Assembly (NCBI GenBank): GCA_033720695.1
Contig: JAWWCA010000071.1
Coordinates: 1 to 15,514, forward strand
Length of the DNA stretch: 15,514 nucleotides
Source: DATGQT01 sp033720695
GTDB lineage: Bacteria; Bacteroidota; Rhodothermia; Rhodothermales; Rubricoccaceae
Direction of reading: 5' to 3'
The notes below the pieces were generated by a model, which was not told the origin of the DNA, made no database searches, and saw only the letters and a list, made by a program, of their open reading frames with translations. Positions 1-7,564 of the stretch are shown piece after piece; the stretch's first letter is position 1; each line of letters begins with the position of its first letter. Both the position numbers and the translations under genes were made by a program.

Positions 1-2030
1 AGATCCCGCATCTTCTGTGAGCCGATGAGCTCGGTCGGGTTGGGGACCGAGAGCCCCGCCGTGAGCGCGTAGAGCCCGTCGGCGTCGCTCTCGAACGTGC
101 CCCAATCCACGCGGAGCGGGTGCCGATACGATTCCCAGTGCACCTGCTCCCCGTTGAAGAGGAGGTCGGAGAGGCCGCCCTCGCGGGGAAGCCCGAGGAG
201 GGTATGGCCCGTGGGCTTCCGGAGGTCGGCGTCGAGGTAGAGCACGCGGCGGCCGGCCTGCGTGAACGCGATGGCGAGGTCGAGCGCGATCGTGCTCTTG
301 CCCTCGGCCGGCTCCGGGCTCGTGACCAGGAGCGTCTGGATGGGACGGTCCGGGAGCGAGAAGAGCACGCTTGTGCGGAGGTGGCGGAACGCCTCCGTCA
401 CCGGGCTGAGGGGGTGGAGCGCCGCCACGGCAAGGCTCGACACGTCTCGCCCCTCGACCTTCACGAACCGGCGGCCCCCGAACTTCTCCTTGATCAGGCG
501 CTCGAAGGTGGGGATGCCACCCAGCAGGGTGAACCCTTGGGTCTCGACGTCCTCCGGCTTCCGGAGGCGGTCGTCCGTGGCGTAGCGGACGAAGGCGAGG
601 CCGATGCCGAGGAAGAGGCCGGAGATGAGGCCGAGCGCGAGGTTGAGCACGGGGTTCGGCACGACGGGCCGCTTCGGCACCGAGGCCTCCCGGATGATCT
701 CGACGTAGCCGAGCTCGCCCTCCTCGGTCACCCGCATCTCTTGGAGCTGCTCAAGCAGCGAGAGGTACATCGTCTCGGTGGCCTGCCGCGTGCGCTCGAG
801 CTGCGCCAGCTGGATCGACTGCGTGGGGAGCGTGCGCATCCGCCGCTCGTTGGCCTGCTGCCGCTCGCGGAGCGCGGAGACCTCCGCCTCCAGCCCGCGG
901 ATCTCGATCTGCTTCTCGACGGCGTCGCTCTGGAGCTCGCCCACCCGGGTGAGCCCGGTGCCGCCGACGGAGGCGTCGATGCCGCCGGAGTCGCGAAGCT
1001 CCTGGACGTACTGCTCCGAGAGCTGGTCCACTTGGCCCTGCATCTCGTTGATCCGGCGCTTGATCGCGGCCAGCTCGGGGTTCCGCCCCTCGTTGCCCCG
1101 GAGCGATGGGTCCACGGCGTAGTAGTCGGCGGCCTGGACTTCGAGCTGGGCAATCTGGCCTTGGAGCGCCGCGATCTGCTGCGGCGTGCCGGAGGCCACG
1201 CGGTTGGCGAGGTCCGGGAGCACCTGCCCGGCCTCCTCCTGGATCGCGCTGAGCGACGTCCGCGCCACCTGGAGCTCGACGAGGGTGTTGTCGATGGCGG
1301 CGTCGAGGACGGCGGTCTGCGAGACCACCTGCTGCCCCTCGAGGTCGAGGTCCACCGCGCCCTCGCGCGTCATAAACGCTTCGAGCGCGGCCTCGGCCTC
1401 GATGAGGTCCCGGCGCCGCTCATCGACCTGGCCCTCGAGGAACACGCGGGCGTTCGAGACGGAGGCCCGGCTGGCCTCGCGGCCGCGCTCCCGATACAGC
1501 TCGGCGTAGGTGTTCACGATGCGGGCGGCCTCCTCGGGATCCTCGTGCTCGGCCGTCATCTCGATCATGTCCACGAACTGGCTGATCGGCTCGAACGTGA
1601 TCTGAGGCTTGCCCTGGCCCTGCCCCCCGAGCAGCGCCTGCGCCCGCCGGATGATGGCGGAGTCCCGGCGAGCGACCATGGCGGAGTCGGCCTGGAGGAG
1701 GTCGGCCGCGACGGCCTCGGCGAGGGGGATCGAGAGCCGCAGGATCTCGGTCTCGTTGGCGAGATTCCGCTCGGGGAGCCCCATCAGCGCCATCTCCATC
1801 GAGCTGCCGCCGCCCCCGGCGGCCGCGGTGTTCACGAGGACTACGCTGGACGTGCTGTAGACCGGCGTCCTCAGGACCGTGTAGGCGATGGCCAGAGCGA
1901 TGCAGGCCACGAGGGCGAGGAGCACGATCCACCACCCGCGCCGGATGGCGGCCCACAGCATGGAGAAGTCCAGCTTGGGCGCGTCGTGGAGAGACCCTCC
2001 GGTGGGAGCGGATCCGTTATGAGTGTTCAT
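1..2030 (-). CDS. Wzz/BY-kinase polysaccharide chain-length regulator (Wzc-like tyrosine autokinase), 3' end off the window
   Basis: Inner-membrane co-polymerase that sets exopolysaccharide chain length and export, with a cytoplasmic tyrosine autokinase. About 676 codons are visible and the C-terminus is cut by the window edge. From the ATG at 2030 the order is: first membrane helix at about residues 33-53, a long periplasmic region rich in Glu/Gln/Arg heptad-like stretches, a proline-containing second helix at about 452-477, then the kinase. Walker A reads EPAEGKST (GKST at 577-580) and Walker A' reads VLYLDADLRKP (596-606). NPTEL, common in BY-kinases, comes just before the edge. The Walker B motif and the C-terminal Tyr cluster would lie outside. 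The gene starts 36 bp after the sugar transferase stop, so it is probably the third gene of that operon. No good Shine-Dalgarno is visible. Wzz plus BY-kinase fusion is seen directly; the polysaccharide product is unknown. Confidence 0.92.
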   Translation of the reverse strand, partial: MNTHNGSAPTGGSLHDAPKLDFSMLWAAIRRGWWIVLLALVACIALAIAYTVLRTPVYSTSSVVLVNTAAAGGGGSSMEMALMGLPERNLANETEILRLSIPLAEAVAADLLQADSAMVARRDSAIIRRAQALLGGQGQGKPQITFEPISQFVDMIEMTAEHEDPEEAARIVNTYAELYRERGREASRASVSNARVFLEGQVDERRRDLIEAEAALEAFMTREGAVDLDLEGQQVVSQTAVLDAAIDNTLVELQVARTSLSAIQEEAGQVLPDLANRVASGTPQQIAALQGQIAQLEVQAADYYAVDPSLRGNEGRNPELAAIKRRINEMQGQVDQLSEQYVQELRDSGGIDASVGGTGLTRVGELQSDAVEKQIEIRGLEAEVSALRERQQANERRMRTLPTQSIQLAQLERTRQATETMYLSLLEQLQEMRVTEEGELGYVEIIREASVPKRPVVPNPVLNLALGLISGLFLGIGLAFVRYATDDRLRKPEDVETQGFTLLGGIPTFERLIKEKFGGRRFVKVEGRDVSSLAVAALHPLSPVTEAFRHLRTSVLFSLPDRPIQTLLVTSPEPAEGKSTIALDLAIAFTQAGRRVLYLDADLRKPTGHTLLGLPREGGLSDLLFNGEQVHWESYRHPLRVDWGTFESDADGLYALTAGLSVPNPTELIGSQKMRD

Positions 2031-2066
2031 CGGGTCGGAGGCGAGTCAGGCGTAACGGGCGCGGCG

Positions 2067-3605
2067 TCAAGCCGCTCCGTGCCCCGTGAGGACCACGGGA
2101 ACTGTCCGTGCAAGAAGGTACAGGTCGAGGGAGACGGACCAATCGCGAATGTAGCGAATATCGAGGTCGAGGCGGCCCTCGAACGAGATCCGGTTGCGGC
2201 CCGAGACCTGCCACAGCCCCGTCACCCCGGGGCGGACGCGGAGGATCGTGCGCTCCCGACCCTGCATCCGTTCGAGTTCTGCTGGAAGATACGCGCGGGG
2301 GCCTACGAGGCTCATCTCCCCGAGCAGCACGTTGAGGAGCTGCGGGAGCTCGTCGAGGCTCGTCTTCCGGATCCAGCGACCGACGCGGGTGACGCGGGGG
2401 TCGTCCTGGAGCTTCGCGTAGCGCGCGTACTCCTCCCGGGCCGCCTCGTCTTGGGCGAGGAGGTCACGCAGCAGGGCGTCGGCGCCGACGTGCATGCTGC
2501 GGAACTTGAAGAGGGTGAAGCACCGCCCCCCCCGTCCGAGCCGCTCCTGACGGAAGAGCACGGGGCCGGGGGAGTCGAGGCGGATGAGCGCCGCGATGAG
2601 GAGGCCCGCCGTGAGGACGACGGGCGCGGCCGCGAGGACGATCATGAGGTCGACGGCGCGCTTGAGGCGCTGACGCCACCGGACCAGCAACCGGTGCCGG
2701 ATCTCCAGGCCGAGCGTCCCGTCGAGGTCGCGGGCCTGCACCCACAGGCTGGTCAGCCCGCGGAGGTTGGGGATCACGAGGACGCGCTCGAAGTGGCGGG
2801 TGTAGCGGTCCACCACCTCGATGATCCGCTCGCGCCCCGCCTCGGGCATGGCCACGATGGCATAGGGCACCCGGCGCTCGGTGGCGTAGCGGGAAGCCAC
2901 GGCAAGGGGGCCGGCCACCGGCACCCCCTCCACCTCCTCCCCAGGCTCGGCGGGGGTGTCTTCGAGCAGCACGGCCGGCGCCAGCCCGAGCTCGGGCTGC
3001 TCCCGGAGCGTCCGGATGAGATCGCGGCCGGCCTCGCTATGGCCGAGGACGACGGCCTGGCACCCCCACCACGGCTTCGCGGCACAGAGCGCCCGGGCGG
3101 TGAGACGGGCCGTCGGCACGGCGAAGGCGGCGAGGCCGAACCCCACGCCGAGCGTGACCAGGACCGGGATGGCGGCGGAGGGGGTGGGCACCGTCGTCAG
3201 CGCCGCCACGGCCAGGAACGCCGCGGCGACCCCGAGCACCACGGCGATCGCTCGCACCTCCTTCACGGGCGGCATCGGGAAGACGGAGTAGAGACCCGAG
3301 GCCGCGAACAGCCCGATCGCAAGGGCCACGCCGCCGATGAGCCCCCGCACGAAGAGCGGCCCGATCCAGAACAGGAGGTCGTACCCGAGGCCGGCCAGCG
3401 TCATGCAGAGCGAGAGCGCCAGCACATCGGCCATGAAGAGGACGGCGAAGCGACGGCGGTAGCGACGGGGCCCTCCGACGAGCACGGCCTCGGCCCCAAC
3501 GCCCGTCCCGGACGACACCTTGGGGGCTGCCCGGCGCTCTCGCGGCACGGGTGCCCCGGGGGGGGCAACCGGAGGGAGCGTGAGGCCGGGAGCGGCAGTG
3601 GACAT
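2067..3605 (-). CDS. Polyprenyl-phosphate sugar-1-phosphate transferase (WbaP/exopolysaccharide initiating transferase)
   Basis: Transfers a sugar-1-phosphate from a nucleotide sugar to undecaprenyl phosphate, the first membrane step of exopolysaccharide repeat-unit synthesis. The 512-residue protein has a long Pro/Ala N-terminal tail (1-50), about four hydrophobic helices between 53 and 165, a Rossmann-like middle domain (about 180-285), a further helix (about 319-340) and the catalytic bacterial sugar transferase domain. That domain shows DSPGPVLFRQERLG (344-357), FKFRSMH, DELPQLLNV with the Asp418-Glu419 dyad expected to be catalytic, SLVGPRAY (432-439) and RPGVTGLWQVSGR (458-470). This is the usual WbaP/PssY full-length layout. 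The donor sugar (Glc, Gal or other) cannot be told from sequence alone. It lies between the GT4 glycosyltransferase and the Wzz/BY-kinase, all on the minus strand, with gaps of 74 and 36 bp. Confidence 0.93.
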   Translation of the reverse strand: MSTAAPGLTLPPVAPPGAPVPRERRAAPKVSSGTGVGAEAVLVGGPRRYRRRFAVLFMADVLALSLCMTLAGLGYDLLFWIGPLFVRGLIGGVALAIGLFAASGLYSVFPMPPVKEVRAIAVVLGVAAAFLAVAALTTVPTPSAAIPVLVTLGVGFGLAAFAVPTARLTARALCAAKPWWGCQAVVLGHSEAGRDLIRTLREQPELGLAPAVLLEDTPAEPGEEVEGVPVAGPLAVASRYATERRVPYAIVAMPEAGRERIIEVVDRYTRHFERVLVIPNLRGLTSLWVQARDLDGTLGLEIRHRLLVRWRQRLKRAVDLMIVLAAAPVVLTAGLLIAALIRLDSPGPVLFRQERLGRGGRCFTLFKFRSMHVGADALLRDLLAQDEAAREEYARYAKLQDDPRVTRVGRWIRKTSLDELPQLLNVLLGEMSLVGPRAYLPAELERMQGRERTILRVRPGVTGLWQVSGRNRISFEGRLDLDIRYIRDWSVSLDLYLLARTVPVVLTGHGAA

Positions 3606-3651
3606 CGGGAGAGAGCCGGAGGGGCGGAGGGAAGGCGATCGTTGGGGATGG

Positions 3652-3672
3652 CCCCCGGCGGGCAGCCGGGGG
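3652..3672 (-). terminator. GC hairpin between the glycosyltransferase and sugar transferase genes
   Basis: A perfect 8-bp inverted repeat (CCCCCGGC, five-base loop, GCCGGGGG on the plus strand) starts 7 bp after the glycosyltransferase stop. It has no T-run on the minus strand, so it could be a weak intra-operon terminator, an RNA stabiliser, or chance in GC-rich DNA. Confidence 0.3.
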
Positions 3673-3679
3673 TCCGCGG

Positions 3680-4927
3680 TCAGAGGTTCAGCGCCGACGG
3701 CTCACGGGCGCCGTCTCCGCTCGCGCGCTCCCTCCCGAAGGAAGCGAAGCCGGCGTCGAGCGTATGGAGCGTATCGGGTCCGTCGCGCTCAAACTGAACC
3801 CAGGCGGCCTCGAGGAACGCCCCGAGTTCGGCACGGAAGCGCGCGGCCGAGAACCGCTCCGCGTGGGCGCGGATCCGACCGGGATCGAACGCGGTCATCT
3901 CGAGCCGCTGCACGGCGGCGGCCACCGCCTCCGGCTCCTGCTTCGGGAAGAGCACGCCCGTCACCCCGTCGATCACCGTTTCACAGGCCCCGCCTCGGCC
4001 GTAGGCCACCACCGGAGTCCCGCACGCCATGGCCTCCACGGGCACGATCCCGAAGTCCTCGAGGGCGCCGAAGAGGAAGCCGCGCGCGTAACGGAGGTAG
4101 TAGGCGAGCGCCTCGTGGGGCTGCCGCCCCAGGAACCGGACGTTCGGCGGGGCCAGCGCCCGCAGCCGCGCGAGGTCCGGCCCGTCGCCGATGACGACGA
4201 GCTCCCGCTGCGGCATGAGCCGGAACGCCTCCACGAGGAGGTCGACGCGCTTGTACGGCACCAGGCGCGAGCACGTCACGTAGGGGCCGTCCTTCTCCTC
4301 GCAGAGCGTGAACGCCTCCACATCGACCGGCGGGTGGATGACGGTGGCACGGCGGCGGTAGGTGTTCCAGATCCGCCGTGCGACGAACTGCGAGTTGGCG
4401 AGGAGGAGGTCCGGGCGCGAGGCCGACGTGACGTCGTAGAGGCGGAGGTAGTGGAGAAGGGCCCGGGCGAGGAAGCCGCGGAGGCCTCGGGTGTACCCGC
4501 CGTCGCGGAGGTACGTGAACTGGAGGTCCCACGCGTACCGGACGGGGCTGTGCACGTACGAGACGTGGAGCTGCTCGGCCGACGTGAGCACCCCCTTCGC
4601 CACGACGTAGCTCGACGAGAGCGCGATGTCGTAGCCGTCGAGGTCGAACCCCTCGATGGCCAGGGGCGCCAGCGGGAGGTACGCCCGGTAGCGCGTCCGC
4701 GCCAGAGGCAACCGCTGGATCATCGACGTGTGGACGTCGCGCCCGCCTAGGAACCCCCGCTGGTCCTCCGGCACGAAGTCGAGCAGGCTGTAGACCTCGG
4801 CCCTCGGGAGGACGTGCAGCATCTGCTCGAGAACCCGCTCCGCCCCCCCATAGACAGGAAGCCAGTCGTGGACGACGGCGGCCCGGAGGTGACCGAGCGC
4901 TGAAAGAGGAGGAGGGTGGAGAGACAA
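3680..4927 (-). CDS. GT4-family glycosyltransferase of the exopolysaccharide operon
   Basis: GT-B fold retaining glycosyltransferase, 415 residues, expected in the cytoplasm or at the inner membrane face, adding a sugar to the lipid-linked repeat unit. The N-terminus has VVHDWLPVYGGAERVLEQ (18-35), the acceptor-side glycine loop of GT4 enzymes. The C-terminal half has SRLVPYKRVDLLVEAF (220-235), with the Arg/Lys pair that binds the donor phosphates, and the EX7E motif EDFGIVPVE (Glu290, Glu298) followed by AMACGTPVVAYGRGG. The N-terminal half resembles WbaZ-type mannosyltransferases, but I would not assign the sugar. It is probably the first gene of the operon: 220 bp of AT-richer DNA lies upstream, and a hairpin lies just after its stop. 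The ATG at 4927 is about ten residues ahead of the first conserved strand, which fits. Confidence 0.92.
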   Translation of the reverse strand: MSLHPPPLSALGHLRAAVVHDWLPVYGGAERVLEQMLHVLPRAEVYSLLDFVPEDQRGFLGGRDVHTSMIQRLPLARTRYRAYLPLAPLAIEGFDLDGYDIALSSSYVVAKGVLTSAEQLHVSYVHSPVRYAWDLQFTYLRDGGYTRGLRGFLARALLHYLRLYDVTSASRPDLLLANSQFVARRIWNTYRRRATVIHPPVDVEAFTLCEEKDGPYVTCSRLVPYKRVDLLVEAFRLMPQRELVVIGDGPDLARLRALAPPNVRFLGRQPHEALAYYLRYARGFLFGALEDFGIVPVEAMACGTPVVAYGRGGACETVIDGVTGVLFPKQEPEAVAAAVQRLEMTAFDPGRIRAHAERFSAARFRAELGAFLEAAWVQFERDGPDTLHTLDAGFASFGRERASGDGAREPSALNL

Positions 4928-4993
4928 GAGGCTGTCAGATTCGAACGGAGGGTACCTGTCACGCCCGCACGGCAGGACAATATACGTGACCTA

Positions 4994-5022
4994 AGTATCC
5001 GACTTCGCGCTCCCGCATGCAA
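4994..5022 (-). promoter_or_regulatory. Candidate promoter of the exopolysaccharide operon
   Basis: On the minus strand, TTGCAT (5022-5017) and GATACT (4999-4994) are separated by 17 bp. This is a moderate match to sigma-70-type boxes, 67 bp before the glycosyltransferase start. The whole 4928-5148 gap is visibly richer in A and T than the flanking genes, and I see no ORF of its own there. A TATATTGT, similar to the Bacteroidota TAnnTTTG box, lies nearby at about 4976-4983. No transcription start is known. Confidence 0.3.
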
Positions 5023-5148
5023 GAGCGTTACCCCGTCTTCATCCTACGGTTTACGCGGACATAACGTCACCCTCTCAAACCACGCCCACTGCCCGCCGGC
5101 GCCGCGCGCGTGCCGAGACCTAACCGCGAGGCCGCCGGAAGCTCGGTG

Positions 5149-5517
5149 CTAGGCCGGGACCGCCGCCCACGAGCGGCAGTACCCCCCGGGCGAGACCGGG
5201 CCCTGGCCACTCTCGCCGAGCCCCGGAATCAGGGTGCACCCGCCGCAGCGGTCCCCCGAGCTCGCGGGCGCGACGTAGAACCGGCAGTTCGTGCAGTACT
5301 GCCCCGGGACCACCGAACGGTCCTCGTAACCGAGGGTGCGCCGGAGGGCCACCGACTCCGGGTCGTAGCCTCGGCATGTGGACGCGTCGACGACCGGCGG
5401 GAGGTCGGACTCGCCTGCACCGTCGCCTCCGCAAGCGACGAGGAGGGCGGGCGCACCGACGGCGGCGAGACGCCCGAGGACGGCGCGCCGGGTGAGGGGA
5501 GGGATTCGAGCAGGCAT
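5149..5517 (-). CDS. Tat-exported high-potential iron-sulfur protein (HiPIP), putative lipoprotein
   Basis: Small electron carrier holding one [4Fe-4S] cluster, expected outside the cytoplasmic membrane. From the ATG at 5517 it has 122 residues. A twin-arginine leader (TRRAVLGRL, Arg10-Arg11) is followed by a hydrophobic stretch ending in LLVAC, a plausible lipobox with Cys29. The mature part is short and acidic, then carries the HiPIP signature: YCTNC (Cys75, Cys78), CGGCTLIPG (Cys94) and SPGGYCRSW (Cys114). These give the family's C-x2-C...C...C ligands. Two further cysteines, 48 and 91, are unusual. An ATG at 5571 would add 18 residues rich in Pro and Ser before the Tat motif; I prefer 5517 because the leader then has normal length. 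It lies downstream of the VKOR-like and SDR genes, separated from them by a hairpin, so it may have its own transcript. Confidence 0.85.
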   Translation of the reverse strand: MPARIPPLTRRAVLGRLAAVGAPALLVACGGDGAGESDLPPVVDASTCRGYDPESVALRRTLGYEDRSVVPGQYCTNCRFYVAPASSGDRCGGCTLIPGLGESGQGPVSPGGYCRSWAAVPA

Positions 5518-5617
5518 GACGTGCGTGGAGGTGGACGATTGGAAACGGGGCGGGGGGAAAGGCATGGACATGATAAGGATACGTTCCGCCGGTGCCGCAG
5601 GCGCGTTCCGCCAGCCG

Positions 5618-5643
5618 GCACCTCTGCGTTTCGCCAGAGGTGC
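5618..5643 (-). terminator. Perfect 9-bp hairpin after the VKOR-like gene
   Basis: GCACCTCTG and CAGAGGTGC form a perfect 9-bp stem around an eight-base loop, 67 bp after the VKOR-like stop and about 100 bp before the HiPIP start. No T-run follows on the minus strand. A Rho-independent-like terminator or an operator for the HiPIP gene are both possible. Confidence 0.4.
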
Positions 5644-5710
5644 AGTCTAGATTGCGCCGTTACTACCAACTCGACGCCCTGCGGCCTCCCTGGCGAGGTG
5701 AGGCCGACCC

Positions 5711-6238
5711 CTACGCGTTCCCGACGAGACGGCGGAGGGCTGCGCCGGCCTCGGGGAGCGTGAGCGGGAGCGTGGCGAAGGTGGCCCCGGCGGCGAGCAG
5801 GCACCATCCGCAGAACGCCCGGTGCTGCGTCCACTGGTCCACCGAGAGCTTCGCCGCGTTCGCGGCGTCGGCGGCCGCCTTGCCCGCGAGGGCGAGGGGG
5901 ACAAGGGGCGCCGTTCGTGCGCGGTCCCGCCCCCCATAGGCCGTGAGCCCGAGCGTGACGGCGTACGAGGCGAGGCCGATCACGGCGTCGGGCGTCCTGA
6001 GGTAGCGATACGCCTGCGGCGCCGCGTCCACCTTCTCGGCGTCGAAGTAGGGGAGCGGCGGGTCGGGCAAGCGGTCGATGATGCCGAGTTGGTAGGCGGC
6101 GATGACGCCCATCGAGCCGATGGCGGCGAGGGAGAGGCCGGCTGCGCGGCGGCGGTTGCGAAGGTGCCGCCCGTCCTCCAGGCGGAGGGTCCGGCTGAGG
6201 CGGCGGGCGGCCTCCTCGGACTGCTTGATGGAAGGCAT
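5711..6238 (-). CDS. Small VKOR-like membrane protein with a CGWC motif
   Basis: The 175-residue protein has an Arg-rich soluble N-terminus (12-31) and about four hydrophobic segments: about 33-53 (AGLSLAAIGSMGVIAAYQ), 84-102, 110-128 and 143-162. The last begins with AFCGWCLLAAGATFATLPL, placing a Cys143-x-x-Cys146 pair at its start. That matches the CxxC-plus-helix of vitamin K epoxide reductase family proteins, which oxidise or reduce quinones together with thioredoxin-like partners. Only this one cysteine pair is present; classical VKOR has a second loop pair, and no thioredoxin domain is fused. The VKOR assignment is therefore by resemblance to short bacterial members and the activity is unproven. 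It starts 70 bp after the SDR stop on the same strand, so co-transcription is likely. Confidence 0.65.
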   Translation of the reverse strand: MPSIKQSEEAARRLSRTLRLEDGRHLRNRRRAAGLSLAAIGSMGVIAAYQLGIIDRLPDPPLPYFDAEKVDAAPQAYRYLRTPDAVIGLASYAVTLGLTAYGGRDRARTAPLVPLALAGKAAADAANAAKLSVDQWTQHRAFCGWCLLAAGATFATLPLTLPEAGAALRRLVGNA

Positions 6239-6308
6239 GGCGTTCGGAGATGCGGGAACGAGGAGGGAAGACTCCGAGAGGGCCTCGGCCCGCTCCGTCC
6301 TCTACTCC

Positions 6309-7316
6309 CTAGCGGCGCGAGGCGAGCGCGGCGACGACGCCCACGAGGGCTGCGCCGGCCGCGAGGAGGCCCGTGTTGCGGTCGGCCCACTGCTGCACGC
6401 TGCGGCCGTGCGCCTTCTCGTCGAAGGCGCCGTGGGCGCCGCGGTCCTCGTCTTGATCGAGGGGGTGCCAGAGGTTGTGCTCGTCCACGCTCCGCTGGCG
6501 CGGCTCGTCGGTCTGCTGGCCGTCGTAGCCGGTCTTCCCGAGGTAGACGTCGAGCAGCCCCGGGATGAGCTTTTGGCCCACGATGGCCTGGATGGCCGGG
6601 AGGCCGACCCACAGCTCGCGCTTGTCGGCGTGGGCGGCCCGGTAGATGGCGCGCGCGGCCACCTCGGGCTGGAAGATGGGCGGCACCGGCTGCGACTCGT
6701 TCGGAAGCAGGCTCTTCACCCACCGAAACTGCGGGGTGTTGAGGGCGGGGAGGTGGACGGCCGTGACGTGGACGTTCGATCCGTCGTGGACGAGCTCGCA
6801 GCGGATGGAGTCGGTGAAGCCGACGATGGCGTGCTTGGCCCCGCAGTAGGCGCTCTGGAGCGGGATGCTCCGGTAGGCGAGCGCGCTGCCCACCTGCACG
6901 ACGGTGCCCCGATCGCGCGGGAGCATCCGCCGCAGCGCGGCCATCGTGCCGTGGACCACCCCGAGGTAGGTCACCTCCGTCACGCGCCTGAAGTCATCGG
7001 CCGTCATCTCCTTGAACGGCGCGAGGACCGATTGCATGGCGTTGTTGACCCACACGTCGATGGGGCCGAGCTCGCGCTCCACGCGCGCGGCGGCGTCCTC
7101 GACGGCCGCGGCGTCGGCGACGTCGCAGGGGAGGACGAGGGCGGTCCCGCCGAGGCGCTCGACGTCGCGCCGGGCGCCATCGAGGCCGGCCTCGCCGCGA
7201 GCGATGAGGCCGATGCGGGCGCCATGCCGCGCGAACTCGCGGGCCACCGCTCGTCCGACGCCCGCCGACGCGCCGGTGATGACGACGACTTCCTGTTTGC
7301 CGTTGGTGGTGGACAT
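6309..7316 (-). CDS. Short-chain dehydrogenase/reductase with a C-terminal membrane anchor
   Basis: NAD(P)-dependent oxidoreductase of the classical SDR family, with unknown substrate. From the ATG at 7316 it has 335 residues. The cofactor loop TGASAGVG is at 14-21, NNA at 91-93, catalytic Ser144 in VGSALAYRS, and YCGAK gives Tyr157 and Lys161. The Rossmann domain ends near residue 250. About 85 more residues follow: a polar, His/Asp/Gln-rich linker and a terminal hydrophobic helix (LLAAGAALVGVVAALASRR), which should tether the enzyme to the membrane by its tail. An in-frame ATG 12 codons upstream (7352) gives a poor N-terminus, so I chose 7316. The VKOR-like gene follows at 70 bp. A quinone or lipid-linked substrate would fit the membrane setting, but this is inference. 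Confidence 0.9.
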   Translation of the reverse strand: MSTTNGKQEVVVITGASAGVGRAVAREFARHGARIGLIARGEAGLDGARRDVERLGGTALVLPCDVADAAAVEDAAARVERELGPIDVWVNNAMQSVLAPFKEMTADDFRRVTEVTYLGVVHGTMAALRRMLPRDRGTVVQVGSALAYRSIPLQSAYCGAKHAIVGFTDSIRCELVHDGSNVHVTAVHLPALNTPQFRWVKSLLPNESQPVPPIFQPEVAARAIYRAAHADKRELWVGLPAIQAIVGQKLIPGLLDVYLGKTGYDGQQTDEPRQRSVDEHNLWHPLDQDEDRGAHGAFDEKAHGRSVQQWADRNTGLLAAGAALVGVVAALASRR

Positions 7317-7364
7317 GGGGAGATGGGCTGCGGGAGAAGGGAGGGCTTGCACGCGGTGTAGCGC

Positions 7365-7384
7365 GGGAGGTTTTGGGACCTCCC
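7365..7384. other. Inverted repeat ahead of the SDR gene
   Basis: GGGAGGT and ACCTCCC form a perfect 7-bp inverted repeat with a six-base spacer, ending about 49 bp before the SDR start codon. Its position suits an operator or a leader hairpin. Another short palindrome, GCTCCT-CAGC-AGGAGC, lies at 7409-7424. I see no convincing promoter boxes in this gap. Confidence 0.25.
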
Positions 7385-7478
7385 ACGATCTAGACCGGAG
7401 CGCCCGCCGCTCCTCAGCAGGAGCGCACCACCTCGGCCTGCCGCCTCCTCACGCGAGGCACAGGAGACCTGGGGTGAG

Positions 7479-7500
7479 GGGGCCGCCCGCAGGCGGCCCC
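7479..7500 (-). terminator. Perfect 9-bp GC hairpin downstream of the DUF2934 gene
   Basis: GGGGCCGCC, loop CGCA, GGCGGCCCC: a 9-bp stem with a tetraloop, 64 bp after the DUF2934 gene stop. It is very stable but lacks a T-run on the minus strand. Terminator is the likeliest reading, because a new gene (SDR) starts 160 bp further on. The rest of 7317-7564 holds no gene I can support. Confidence 0.4.
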
Positions 7501-7564
7501 GCACTACGGCAGGCGAGGACGCCGAACAGGACGCCCTCGCGTCGGAGGCCGAGACGGCGAGGGC

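Noticed and set aside
120..3797. Plus-strand open frame of 1225 codons
   Set aside because: It is antisense to the Wzz/BY-kinase and sugar transferase genes, both well supported by motifs. Its product is low-complexity, rich in Arg, Glu, Gly, His and Pro, and shows no domain. It arises because GC-rich codons give few stops in the opposite frame.
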